From CAYFIW01 sp964343265 (GTDB taxonomy: Bacteria; Chloroflexota; Dehalococcoidia; Lucifugimonadales; UBA826): a stretch of DNA of 29,616 bases. Below, in pieces: positions 1 through 7,720 of the stretch (positions are counted from its first letter, which is position 1; each line of letters starts with the position of its first letter). The notes below the pieces were generated by a model. It was given only the letters and a program-made list of their open reading frames with translations, ran no database searches and had not been told where the DNA came from. The stretch spans positions 1 through 29,616 of the forward strand of contig CAYFIW010000021.1 of assembly GCA_964343265.1 (NCBI GenBank), in the 5' to 3' direction. A program made the translations under genes and the position numbers.

Positions 1-93
1 ACCTTTACTCACTGAACTCATAAAAACTTCATTTAGTTAAATAATACAGATCATTCAAAGACATTTTGACTCGGTTTACGTAAGAGGAAGAAA

Positions 94-1548
94 TTATCTA
101 AATTCGTCCATATATTTCCCTCCTAACCATGTGATGAAAAATCCCAGCATAAGAATGAACGAAAAAGATAAAAACACAAACCTCATTCCCTTTACAAAAG
201 CTTCTAGAACAGCAATTTCAGTCTCAACTGATAAACCCGCCAAAGTTGGCGCAAATCCCATCGATGACATAAAACTGGTAACCACAACCACACCAACACC
301 CATGCTAATGACACTAGCGGAATTTCTAACCAAATGGATAAAACCTGAAACCACCCCATGAGAATTTCTTGGAATTGCGCTCAATATAATTTTATTATTT
401 GCACCATAGAATGTCCCTAATCCGAAACTTATTAGAATTAGACCGATAACAACTGCTACCCATGATGAATCCATATCTAATGTCGCCAGTATCAACATAC
501 CTAGGCAGCTAATCAATAACCCAGAACCGGTAAACCAGTTTGGATTAAAACGATCTGAGAACCTACCAGAAATAGATCCAACCACTGCCATCGATAACGC
601 CGATGAAGCAGTGAAAAACCCTATTTGATAAGGCTCATACCCTAAGACAATTTGTAAATAAAACGGTATGAATAAATAATTGCACGAAATGCCGATGAAA
701 AACAAAAACGCAGATGCAACACCTGAAGAAAACAGTCTGCGTTTGAAAAACCGCAGATCCATCATAGGTTCTGATGTAGTGAGTTCTCTGAAAACGAATC
801 CGATCACGGAAAATATTGAAGTGAGAAACAAAACTATCATCCGCCAATCTAGATATCCTAAATCTGGGCTCCAAGTCATTGCTTGTAGAAAGCTACTTAA
901 TGAAACAGTGAATAACAGGGCTCCTATCCAATCAAAATGAAAATTTGACAAATTAAATCGCTTTGACTTGTCACCAGGCACTAATACTGCCGCAGTAGAT
1001 GTAGCAATGAGCCCGAGAACACTTAGTAGGAAAAATAATATCCTCCAATCATAAGTACTTAAAAGATACCCTGATATCAAAGGGCCAGCCGCACTTCCCA
1101 CACCAACAACGCTTATATATATTCCAAGAGCCTGACCTGTCCTTTCGCGTCCGAAAAGAGATACCATCAGGGCCATAGAAGTACTTTGAGTCATACCTGA
1201 ACCTATACCCCGAATAAAACAGGCTATTATTAGCGCTAAAATAGACGGGGAAAATCCGGCCACTAAAGTGGTTATGGAACAAATCCCAAAGCCCAACACG
1301 TAAATTCTTTTATGCCCTATCAAATCTGACACTCTGCCCATTGGTAACAAAGCAACACTGATAGCCAGTACATAGCTAACAAGCACCCATTGTGTTGTAG
1401 GTAAGTCGGAGGAGAAGTATTCAGAAATTGTTGGTAAAGCCATTGAAATACCCTGCTGGTCGGCAACCAGACAGAATACTCCTATCGCTAGGGATATAAA
1501 CGTGTATACAAATTTATTGGGCAAACAAACTTTCCATTGATAAGCCAC
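94..1548 (-). CDS. MFS drug-efflux-type transporter, DHA2 (14-TM) family
   Basis: Inner-membrane proton-driven exporter of the EmrB/QacA kind; the substrate cannot be told from sequence. The 484 residues are almost wholly hydrophobic with about 14 helices. The loop GRVSDLIGHKR after helix 2 is the MFS motif A, and the stretch GSAAGPLISGYLLSTYDWRILF resembles the antiporter motif C region followed by the conserved W-R-F of DHA2 proteins. Length is normal for the family. The start is GTG with no strong SD; a TTG eight codons in (MPNKFVYTF) is an alternative. It lies 100 bp downstream of hemH on the same strand, so the two may be co-transcribed. Export of porphyrin or heme would fit that neighbour but is only a guess. 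Confidence 0.88.
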   Translation of the reverse strand: MAYQWKVCLPNKFVYTFISLAIGVFCLVADQQGISMALPTISEYFSSDLPTTQWVLVSYVLAISVALLPMGRVSDLIGHKRIYVLGFGICSITTLVAGFSPSILALIIACFIRGIGSGMTQSTSMALMVSLFGRERTGQALGIYISVVGVGSAAGPLISGYLLSTYDWRILFFLLSVLGLIATSTAAVLVPGDKSKRFNLSNFHFDWIGALLFTVSLSSFLQAMTWSPDLGYLDWRMIVLFLTSIFSVIGFVFRELTTSEPMMDLRFFKRRLFSSGVASAFLFFIGISCNYLFIPFYLQIVLGYEPYQIGFFTASSALSMAVVGSISGRFSDRFNPNWFTGSGLLISCLGMLILATLDMDSSWVAVVIGLILISFGLGTFYGANNKIILSAIPRNSHGVVSGFIHLVRNSASVISMGVGVVVVTSFMSSMGFAPTLAGLSVETEIAVLEAFVKGMRFVFLSFSFILMLGFFITWLGGKYMDEFR

Positions 1549-1648
1549 AAACTATAGCAGTAAAACACGAGTTATTATCAGTTATCAAAAATGCCAACAT
1601 AAACCCCAAAGTGAAAACAATGCATTAGGGGGATTTTACGAAGATTCA

Positions 1649-2668
1649 TCAGTACTTGTTGTAAAGAAAATTTGCGAATCCAGACACCCAGGATGAAGAC
1701 GTATTAAGTGAAGGTATCAAATTTAGACTCTCACCACCTATATCCTGAAAATACTCCCTGTCACGTATAGAAATCTCTTCCAACGTCTCAAGGCAGTCAG
1801 CGACAAATGAAGGACAAGAAACCGCGATGTTCTTTATACCCTGATCCACACACTCCTGTAGAATGTTCAAAATGTCTGGTTGGATCCACTTGTCCAGTCC
1901 GAACCTGCTTTGAAAACATATCTGATAGGGTTTGTCTGTCACAATTCCTGACATTACGTCTCGGACAGTTTTCTGGCAGTGAAACCGGTAGCATAGTTTG
2001 TTAAATTCAGAATCAGAGTTGCAACACTCTTCATTTACAAGACAATGATTGCCTGAGGAATCTAGCCTGCGTATCTGCCTTTCAGGTAATCCATGAAAAC
2101 TAAATAGTAGTAGATCGCTCTGATGAAAGTCCTCACTGTTTTCAATCTTCTCTCGAACAGATTTTATATAAAATTCCTCTCTGAAAAACTCTGTTATAGT
2201 CTCATATTTAATAGACTTTTCATCCAGAATTTTTGATGCATAACTTATACATGACCCAGTAGTGGCCTGAGCATATTGAGGAAACATAGGGCAGAGTATT
2301 ATTTTGTCTATCCCGCCCTCCAGTAGACGATTGATAGCCTCATCTATTGAAGGTTGACCATATCTCATACCTACTTCAACCTTGAGATGTTTATTTTCCC
2401 TATTCAAAGCAGAGGCAAATTTCTCAGAATTGACCAGTAGAGGAGAACCTTCCTCTGTCCATATGCTTTTATATTGAGGAACAACCCTCTTTGGCCTAAG
2501 CGGGGCCACGATCATATTGACGATGATCCAACGTAAAATCGGATTTGTATCGATAACGTCCGGATCTGAGAGAAACTCTTTAAGGTATGTTCTAACTCCT
2601 TTAACAGTAGGCTCAGAAGGCGTACCGATATTCATGAGTAAATAGCCTGTTTTAGAAAAATCATCCAT
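1649..2668 (-). CDS. hemH: Ferrochelatase (protoporphyrin/coproporphyrin ferrochelatase)
   Basis: Inserts Fe(II) into a porphyrin, the last or next-to-last step of heme synthesis. The 339 residues match the family from end to end: LLMNIGTP at the N terminus, SFHGLPERQ with catalytic His192, FQSRFGLDKWIQP around 252-264, and P-SFVADCLETLEEI with the conserved acidic residue Glu294. Between the SFHGLP loop and the QKT helix there is a Cys-rich insertion (Cys209, 215, 216, 226, 231) in the form HCL-x-CC-x-CYRFHC. This arrangement resembles the ferrochelatase class that carries a [2Fe-2S] cluster on an internal segment. No other heme gene is next to it, but iron-uptake genes follow on the other strand. 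ATG start. Confidence 0.95.
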   Translation of the reverse strand: MDDFSKTGYLLMNIGTPSEPTVKGVRTYLKEFLSDPDVIDTNPILRWIIVNMIVAPLRPKRVVPQYKSIWTEEGSPLLVNSEKFASALNRENKHLKVEVGMRYGQPSIDEAINRLLEGGIDKIILCPMFPQYAQATTGSCISYASKILDEKSIKYETITEFFREEFYIKSVREKIENSEDFHQSDLLLFSFHGLPERQIRRLDSSGNHCLVNEECCNSDSEFNKLCYRFHCQKTVRDVMSGIVTDKPYQICFQSRFGLDKWIQPDILNILQECVDQGIKNIAVSCPSFVADCLETLEEISIRDREYFQDIGGESLNLIPSLNTSSSWVSGFANFLYNKY

Positions 2669-2899
2669 AAGTCATAGCATTCCACATTATACGAACTAAA
2701 CCAAATACCTTTTTTTAAAATAATTAGTGGGAAGTGCTGATAGATACATATTCAATTTGTGAAAATCACAACTCTTCGTTATTACCTATCTTGTGCTAAC
2801 ACAGCACCCTATATAAAGAATATTACCTAACCGTCAATCAAAACAATACGCTAAACACATCATTGTTTCTCAGGATACTAAGTATTTATGAATTGCCTG

Positions 2900-2928
2900 T
2901 TGACCAATAAAACGGATGTATTTACTAT
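2900..2928 (+). promoter_or_regulatory. Candidate sigma-70 promoter for the Fe(III)-binding lipoprotein
   Basis: TTGACC (2900-2905) and TACTAT (2923-2928) are separated by 17 bp, upstream of the plus-strand lipoprotein. It lies in the 397-bp gene-free stretch 2669-3065, between the divergent hemH and the lipoprotein gene. That stretch is very AT-rich and also holds four tandem TACT units (2942-2957) and an inverted repeat (2987-3017). The predicted leader would be about 130 nt. No coding signal is seen in the stretch. Confidence 0.35.
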
Positions 2929-2986
2929 TTTAATTAGTATGTACTTACTTACTTACTTTCACTCATCATAAACCTTAAGTAAATGC

Positions 2987-3017
2987 TTACTACTATAAAT
3001 AGTTATTGTTGTAGTAA
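2987..3017. promoter_or_regulatory. Inverted repeat, possible operator of the iron lipoprotein gene
   Basis: TTACTAC (2987-2993) is the exact reverse complement of GTAGTAA (3011-3017), with a 17-bp centre that begins with TATAAAT (2994-3000), a possible second -10 box. It lies about 50 bp before the ATG. The location suits a metal-responsive repressor such as Fur or DtxR, but the sequence matches no consensus I know. It could also just be a leader hairpin. Confidence 0.25.
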
Positions 3018-3065
3018 ATCCGTGGTTAGATAATACTCGACGAATGCTTGATAAGGAGTAATGAA

Positions 3066-4340
3066 ATGAACTTTGTTCGAAAAAGCAGATTGACTTTAAG
3101 CCTCGCAATGATGGCTGTGATGATCATTAGCATCATCTCGGTTGCATGCTCAGGTGAAACAGAGGTTGTTGAAGTCAAGGTCCCTGGTGAAACCGTGATC
3201 AAAGAGGTAGTCAAAGAAGTTAAGGTTCCTGGCGAAACNNNNNNNNNNNNNNNNNNNNNNNNNNNNNNNNNNNNNNNNNNNNNNNNNNNNNNNNNNNNNN
3301 NNNNNNNNNNNNNNNNNNNNNNNNNNNNNNNNNNNNNNGAAACCGTGATCAAAGAGGTAGTCAAAGAAGTTAAGGTTCCTGGCGAAACTATAGTCGTGGA
3401 CATGGATCCCGGTAAACTAGTGCTCTACTCAGGAAGGAAGGAAAGTCTAGTTGGAAACATCGTGACGATGTTTGAAGAGGCAACAGGAATTGATGTCGAA
3501 GTCAAATATGGGAAAACATTCCCTGTAGCCACCATGATTTTGGAAGAAGGCGACAATAGCCCCGCAGACATATATTGGGCACAGGATCCCGGCGGATTAG
3601 GATTCTTATCCGCAGAAGGTAGATTAAGAGAATTACCAGAAGACATAACTGGCCGAGTATCTGACTGGGCGAAGCCTTCTGACGGGACATGGATTGGCCT
3701 GTCGGGTCGAGCACGTACATTAGTACATACAGCTTCAATTGACTCTTCAGAATTACCCAGTTCTCTTGAAGACTTAACTGACCCAAAGTGGAAAGGTAAA
3801 CTTGGTTGGGCCCCAACCAACAGTTCGTTTCAAACGATGATTACTGGTATGAGATCTCTATGGGGAGAAGATAAAACGAGAGCATGGCTAGAAGCGATGT
3901 TAGACAATGAACCAATAATTTATCCTAAAAACACTCCACAGGTTGCAGGTGCAGCAGCCGAAGAAATCAGTATAGGACTCGTAAACCACTACTACCTTCA
4001 CAGGTTTGTGGCTGCAGAGGGGACAGAATTCAATGCTGCCAATCTATACCTCAGCAATGGGGGACCCGGAAGCCTAGTGATGGTCGCAGGTGCTGGCATA
4101 CTAGACACAGCTGAAAACGTAGATAACGCCGAGAAGTTCTTGAGATTCATGACCACCACGGTCGCGCAGCAGTACTTCAACGGCCAAATCTATGAATACC
4201 CTGTCATACCTGAAGGTGTGAATGTTCATAAATTTCTACCCTCATTCTCTGAATTGAACACTCCGTCTCTTAGTATGGAAGATCTGTCCGACCTAGAAGG
4301 GACTCAGAAGATATTCCAGGAACTAGGAATGCTTGATTAA
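3066..4340 (+). CDS. Fe(III) ABC transporter substrate-binding lipoprotein (FbpA/AfuA-like)
   Basis: Extracytoplasmic iron-binding protein that would hand ferric iron to an ABC permease. The start is the ATG at 3066 (MNFVRKSRL), chosen because AAGGAG at 3053-3058 is 7 nt upstream; an in-frame TTG at 3048 would lie before this SD. A hydrophobic signal sequence ends in the lipobox SVAC (Cys28). Then comes a linker of 15-residue repeats (TVIKEVVKEVKVPGE) broken by a 100-N gap, then the binding domain starting LVLYSGRKE. Family marks are SGRARTLVHTAS, TDPKWKGKLGWAP and NHYYLHRF, whose Tyr pair (codons 3990-3995) matches the iron-coordinating tyrosines of FbpA. No permease or ATPase of this subfamily is adjacent, so it is an orphan component here. 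The true length is unknown because of the gap. Confidence 0.88.
   Translation: MNFVRKSRLTLSLAMMAVMIISIISVACSGETEVVEVKVPGETVIKEVVKEVKVPGEXXXXXXXXXXXXXXXXXXXXXXXXXXXXXXXXXXETVIKEVVKEVKVPGETIVVDMDPGKLVLYSGRKESLVGNIVTMFEEATGIDVEVKYGKTFPVATMILEEGDNSPADIYWAQDPGGLGFLSAEGRLRELPEDITGRVSDWAKPSDGTWIGLSGRARTLVHTASIDSSELPSSLEDLTDPKWKGKLGWAPTNSSFQTMITGMRSLWGEDKTRAWLEAMLDNEPIIYPKNTPQVAGAAAEEISIGLVNHYYLHRFVAAEGTEFNAANLYLSNGGPGSLVMVAGAGILDTAENVDNAEKFLRFMTTTVAQQYFNGQIYEYPVIPEGVNVHKFLPSFSELNTPSLSMEDLSDLEGTQKIFQELGMLD
3189..3388 (+). repeat. 45-bp coding tandem repeat interrupted by a 100-N assembly gap (3239-3338)
   Basis: Exactly 100 N lie between two identical 50-bp flanks (3189-3238 and 3339-3388). Each flank is one 45-bp unit, encoding the 15-residue TVIKEVVKEVKVPGE-type repeat, plus 5 bp of the next unit. 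One hundred N is the usual placeholder for a gap of unknown size. The frame stays open across it only because 50 + 100 is a multiple of three. The real array may hold more units, or the two contig ends may simply overlap. Confidence 0.9.
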
Positions 4341-4551
4341 CAATTTAATGTTTCCATTAGGTAAAGGGTTGGTTTGAGCGTCTCTTCCTCAACCACCACT
4401 TCAAAGACTTTAGACTGGCTCTTTACCTGGTAGCATTCAGTTAATCTGGGAGCTACGGCAGGTGTATTAAATCGCGTCTCCTCAACACCAAACCGTATCA
4501 AATGCAACTCAACGACTGCGAAACAGCTTAACACTTGCCAGGATTAGTCTG

Positions 4552-4589
4552 CCCACTATCTAACATTTACTGTCTTGTTAGGCAGTGGG
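4552..4589. terminator. Imperfect hairpin in the 4341-4635 spacer, possible terminator
   Basis: CCCACTATCTAAC (4552-4564) pairs with GTTAGGCAGTGGG (4577-4589), 11 of 13 positions, around a 12-nt loop. It lies about 210 bp after the iron lipoprotein gene and has no U-tract on either strand. A weaker stem (GGTTTGAG near 4370, CTCAACC near 4390) lies between. A 65-codon minus ORF at 4337-4534 covers part of this spacer but looks like no known protein. I see no convincing gene in 4341-4635. Confidence 0.35.
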
Positions 4590-4635
4590 TAGGCATCACA
4601 AGAACCAACGTTCGATTTAAATACAGGTATATGAC

Positions 4636-4785
4636 ATGATTGCGTACTGTTTTAAATGCAAAAAGAAACAGGAAATAAAGTATCAAAAGAAAATAACACT
4701 CCAGAATGGAAAATCTGCAACTTCCGGTATTTGTGGAAAATGTGCCTCAAATTTATTTAGCATCGGCAGTATACGTTCTAAATAA
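4636..4785 (+). CDS. DUF5679-like mini zinc-ribbon protein (49 aa)
   Basis: This 49-codon ORF runs from ATG (4636) to TAA (4783-4785). Its protein begins MIAYCFKCKKKQEIK and ends SGICGKCASNLFSIGSIRSK, with a central KITLQNGKSATSG. The layout YC-x-KC, a basic patch, a T-x-x-NG-x-x-A-T-x-G stretch, and C-x2-C near the end matches the small DUF5679 family, which is predicted to bind one zinc ion through its four cysteines. Function is unknown; nucleic-acid binding is a guess from the charge. The SD is weak (AGG at 4625-4627). An out-of-frame ATG just before (4631) stops after two codons. It stands alone between two lipoprotein genes. Confidence 0.75.
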   Translation: MIAYCFKCKKKQEIKYQKKITLQNGKSATSGICGKCASNLFSIGSIRSK

Positions 4786-4988
4786 AGGGTACTCACCTCA
4801 AATTACAGCGTATACACTAAGTTTCACTATAAGATGAAACAATCAGTTTTTATTAGATCATTGATATGAACGTGAAACCTTAGTATTATAAGTTGTAATG
4901 TATACATCATTATATTATTTTCTAATTTAATAATCTCTATTGAAGTACATAATTAAAGATAAATATAAGTTAAGTAGTAGGTGATCTG

Positions 4989-6056
4989 TTGCTAAGTCGT
5001 ACATCTAGAATATATACATTCATGTTCCTAGCCCTATTCAGCGTATTTGTGATCGGTTTATCGGCCTGTTCAACAGATAACGACACTACAGAACAAAAGC
5101 CAGCACAAGTTCTAAACACAGAAGAAAAAAAGCTAGAAACAGCTAAACTGCCTGAGTCTGACAACGAAAAACATGACGAGGACGAAGAGCACGACGAGCA
5201 CGAAAAACATGACGAGGATGAAGAGCACCACGAAGTAGTTGAAATCATTGACGCTTTAGGACAAAGTTTAACTTTCGATGTTGCTCCAAAGAGGATAGCC
5301 ACCTTAAGCCCCACAGCAACCGAGATACTTTACTATGCAGGAGGTACATCGGTACTTAGAGATCGAGCGTCCAACTTTCCCGAAGAAGCAAAATCAGTAC
5401 CAGACGTCGGGAGCTCATATGACCCTTCTATTGAGGCTATTTTAGCTGCCCGACCAGACCTAGTAATTATTGAGGCCCTTACTCAAGCGAGATTCGCGTC
5501 CATTTTAGGACAATCTGGACTTAAGGTTATGGCTGTCAAAGTGGAATCTGTTGAAGATGTAAAATCAAACATTTTGAACGTTGGTAAAGTTATAGATAAT
5601 GAAGACGTTGCAGCCCAAAAAGTATCAGAGATAGAAAAAAGGCTTTCTGCGGTGAGTGACTCAGACGAGCGTAGCGTGTTGATGTTGATATCAGATCAGG
5701 ATAGAAACCTCTATGCTGCCAGACCGGAATCTTACACAGGATTGATCGCATCAACATTAGGGATGGCAAACAAAGCTGAAGGACTACCAGATTCAGGTCC
5801 TTTCCCAGGGTTTTCTATGATGACTCCTGAAGCTATTCTAATGGCCAATCCAGACGTCATAGTCACAATAACACCTGCTCCGGAACCAGCACCCAGACTT
5901 TCAGAAACTATTACGCAGATCCCTCCTTTCGCCGCTTTAAAAGCGATACAGACCGGCAGTATTTTTGAGGCAGATCTAACTTTGTTTCTTCAATCACCAG
6001 GACCAAGGATAGTTGATGCTGTAGAATCCCTGAAAAATGGAATTTCAAGAAAATAA
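4989..6056 (+). CDS. FecB/BtuF-like ABC substrate-binding lipoprotein with His/acidic-rich linker
   Basis: Periplasmic-type binding protein of the cobalamin/Fe-siderophore group, first gene of an uptake operon with the permease and ATPase that follow. The start is TTG with AGGTG (4979-4983) 5 nt upstream. A signal helix ends at LSAC (Cys27, lipid anchor). Residues 58-85 are nearly all Asp, Glu, Lys and His, with the 9-mer EKHDEDEEH occurring twice (60-68 and 72-80) and six histidines. The binding domain follows: PKRIATLSPTATEILYYAGG, the two-lobed FecB/BtuF fold with ARPDLVI. The His-rich segment is like those of zinc- and nickel-binding SBPs, so the cargo could be a chelate of iron or cobalt, or another metal. 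No cobalamin riboswitch is recognisable upstream. Confidence 0.88.
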   Translation: MLSRTSRIYTFMFLALFSVFVIGLSACSTDNDTTEQKPAQVLNTEEKKLETAKLPESDNEKHDEDEEHDEHEKHDEDEEHHEVVEIIDALGQSLTFDVAPKRIATLSPTATEILYYAGGTSVLRDRASNFPEEAKSVPDVGSSYDPSIEAILAARPDLVIIEALTQARFASILGQSGLKVMAVKVESVEDVKSNILNVGKVIDNEDVAAQKVSEIEKRLSAVSDSDERSVLMLISDQDRNLYAARPESYTGLIASTLGMANKAEGLPDSGPFPGFSMMTPEAILMANPDVIVTITPAPEPAPRLSETITQIPPFAALKAIQTGSIFEADLTLFLQSPGPRIVDAVESLKNGISRK

Positions 6057-6070
6057 TAACAAGTAATCAT

Positions 6071-7045
6071 TTGACCAAGGCCATTAGATACTTCTGTCTA
6101 GTTGCATTTTTAATATTTCTAACCCTAATAGGGTTGCTTATGGGGCCCGGAAATCTGAGCACGAGTGAACTACTTAGCGGTTTACTCAGATCGGAGGAAG
6201 GCAGTATTGAGCAGACAATAGTCTGGACAATCAGGATACCCAGGATATTGGTCAGTATATTAGCCGGTGGATGTCTTGGGCTTGCCGGCGTACTTATCCA
6301 ATTATCCACAAGAAGTAACTTGGGAGACCCCAATTTGTTTGGTGTAGGAGGTGGGGCTGCCATTTTCCTCTCCGCAATAACAGCCGGAATAATAACAATC
6401 GGACCATTTGGAGTTTTTCTTGGTGCAATTACCTCATCACTGTTGGTTTCATTAATTCTATTCAAATTAATATCCACCAAAGATTTGTCTCCCATCAAAT
6501 TAGCAATTATGGGTATTGCTGTGGGAGCCCTTACCATTTCGATAGGTACTTCCATAATTTCTCACGGTAGAGTTTTTCCGACTCAGGTTATTGGATTAGT
6601 CGCAGGTTCATTTACTTCAAGTACCTGGGAAATATTCAGATACCTTTTAATTACATTTATTACCTGCCTTGTAATCACCTTGTTGATTTCAAAAAGATTC
6701 TTTCCAATGATGCTTAGTGATACTCTAAGCCGCTCGCTCGGAGTGGACCCGATAAAAACCCGAGCGTTTTCCATGTCCTTGGTTGGCATACTTACAGGTG
6801 CATCCGTCTATTCTGGTGGATTAATAGGATTCGTAGGTTTAATTTCGCCCCATATATCGAGAAAAATATTGGGTAACTCTCCACTACAATTGGTTGTTGG
6901 TTCGTCCCTGATAGGTGCTATAGCAACATTGAGTTCAGATCAGATTGCACGATTATTATTTGCTCCCACTGAATTTCCAGTTGGAATGGCAACAACTATA
7001 GTAGGAGCACCACTTATGATGTACCTAGCGTTGAAATTGAAATGA
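6071..7045 (+). CDS. FecCD/BtuC-type ABC transporter permease
   Basis: Membrane channel of the iron-chelate/cobalamin importer, 324 residues with about 9-10 helices. Conserved stretches are GGCLGLAGVLIQLSTRSNLGD, the BtuC/FecC N-terminal signature, and the ATPase-coupling region LSRSLGVDP with GLIGFVGLISPHISRKILG and ATLSSDQIARLLFAPTEFPV at the C terminus. The start is TTG, 14 nt after the lipoprotein stop; there is no strong SD, so translation may be coupled. Its last codon overlaps the next gene by ATGA. The domain pairs with the adjacent ATPase to form the usual homodimer, one permease gene being enough for BtuC-type systems. Confidence 0.93.
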   Translation: MTKAIRYFCLVAFLIFLTLIGLLMGPGNLSTSELLSGLLRSEEGSIEQTIVWTIRIPRILVSILAGGCLGLAGVLIQLSTRSNLGDPNLFGVGGGAAIFLSAITAGIITIGPFGVFLGAITSSLLVSLILFKLISTKDLSPIKLAIMGIAVGALTISIGTSIISHGRVFPTQVIGLVAGSFTSSTWEIFRYLLITFITCLVITLLISKRFFPMMLSDTLSRSLGVDPIKTRAFSMSLVGILTGASVYSGGLIGFVGLISPHISRKILGNSPLQLVVGSSLIGAIATLSSDQIARLLFAPTEFPVGMATTIVGAPLMMYLALKLK

Positions 7046-7707
7046 ATTTATCCATTAAAAACCTCACTCTAAAAATTGATTCGGTACAGATATTAAAAGA
7101 TTTATCGGCAGACATACCCTCAGAAAAGTTAACATGTCTTATAGGTCCCAACGGATCTGGAAAATCCTCCATTTTAAGGGTGATAGCAAAGGAGATATCA
7201 ACTTTCTCTGGAAATATCACGGAAATAGACTGGAAAGATATGACATATCTTCCACAAGATCCGATATCCCCACCATTCCTCAACGTTTCCGAAATTACAA
7301 ACCTTGGCTTTTATGGCAAGAATCTCAATAAACCAGAACGCCATGAAAAATTATTACGTCTTTTAGATACATGCGGAATCTCATCCATATCCAGCCAACC
7401 ATTTTTAGAAATTTCTTCCGGTGAAAGACAACGAACATGGCTAGCTTTTGCACTGGCTCAAGATAAAAAAGTAATACTTATGGATGAACCATTATCCGCA
7501 GTAGATATTTATGGGCAAAAAGATTTTTTTCAACTGTTGAAAGAAATAACTAACATTGGAAAGACTATCTTAATGGTAACCCATGACGTAGGCATGGCCG
7601 TTGAATATGCAGACAACATAATATCTTTAGTAGACGGAACGATAGCATATGAAGGACCTTCAAAAGATTTCAAGAATTCTTCGGATCCATATGGACTTCA
7701 AAATTAA
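7042..7707 (+). CDS. ABC transporter ATPase of the FecE/BtuD type
   Basis: Cytoplasmic ATP-hydrolysing subunit for the preceding permease, linked by a 4-nt ATGA overlap. All catalytic motifs are present: Walker A GPNGSGKS (35-42), Q-loop Gln72, signature SSGERQ (125-130, a variant of LSGGQ), Walker B VILMDEP (144-150), D-loop SAVD, and switch His181 in MVTHD. At 221 residues it is shorter than the roughly 255 usual for BtuD/FecE because the C-terminal tail is cut down to a short ending after GTIAYEGPSKD. It ends 13 bp before the convergent MFS gene, so the operon has three genes here. Confidence 0.93.
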   Translation: MNLSIKNLTLKIDSVQILKDLSADIPSEKLTCLIGPNGSGKSSILRVIAKEISTFSGNITEIDWKDMTYLPQDPISPPFLNVSEITNLGFYGKNLNKPERHEKLLRLLDTCGISSISSQPFLEISSGERQRTWLAFALAQDKKVILMDEPLSAVDIYGQKDFFQLLKEITNIGKTILMVTHDVGMAVEYADNIISLVDGTIAYEGPSKDFKNSSDPYGLQN

Positions 7708-7720
7708 CTACAAGTTTGCA

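Noticed and set aside
680..940. 86-codon plus ORF opposite the first MFS gene
   Set aside because: Mirror frame of a well-supported transporter gene, with no family likeness.
3048..3065. TTG start for the iron lipoprotein
   Set aside because: The SD AAGGAG lies between this TTG and the ATG at 3066, so it fits the ATG only.
4337..4534. 65-codon minus ORF in the spacer after the iron lipoprotein
   Set aside because: No SD, no recognisable family, and it overlaps the end of the upstream gene; the spacer looks non-coding.
4341..4988. Possible cobalamin or other riboswitch before the FecB-like gene
   Set aside because: I looked for the conserved B12-box type bases and ordered stems and found none; only an imperfect hairpin at 4552-4589 and a short stem at 4821-4840.
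4970..5314. 114-codon minus ORF rich in Ser and Cys
   Set aside because: It is the antisense of the His/Asp/Glu-rich linker of the FecB-like gene; its Ser/Cys runs are the complement of acidic codons.
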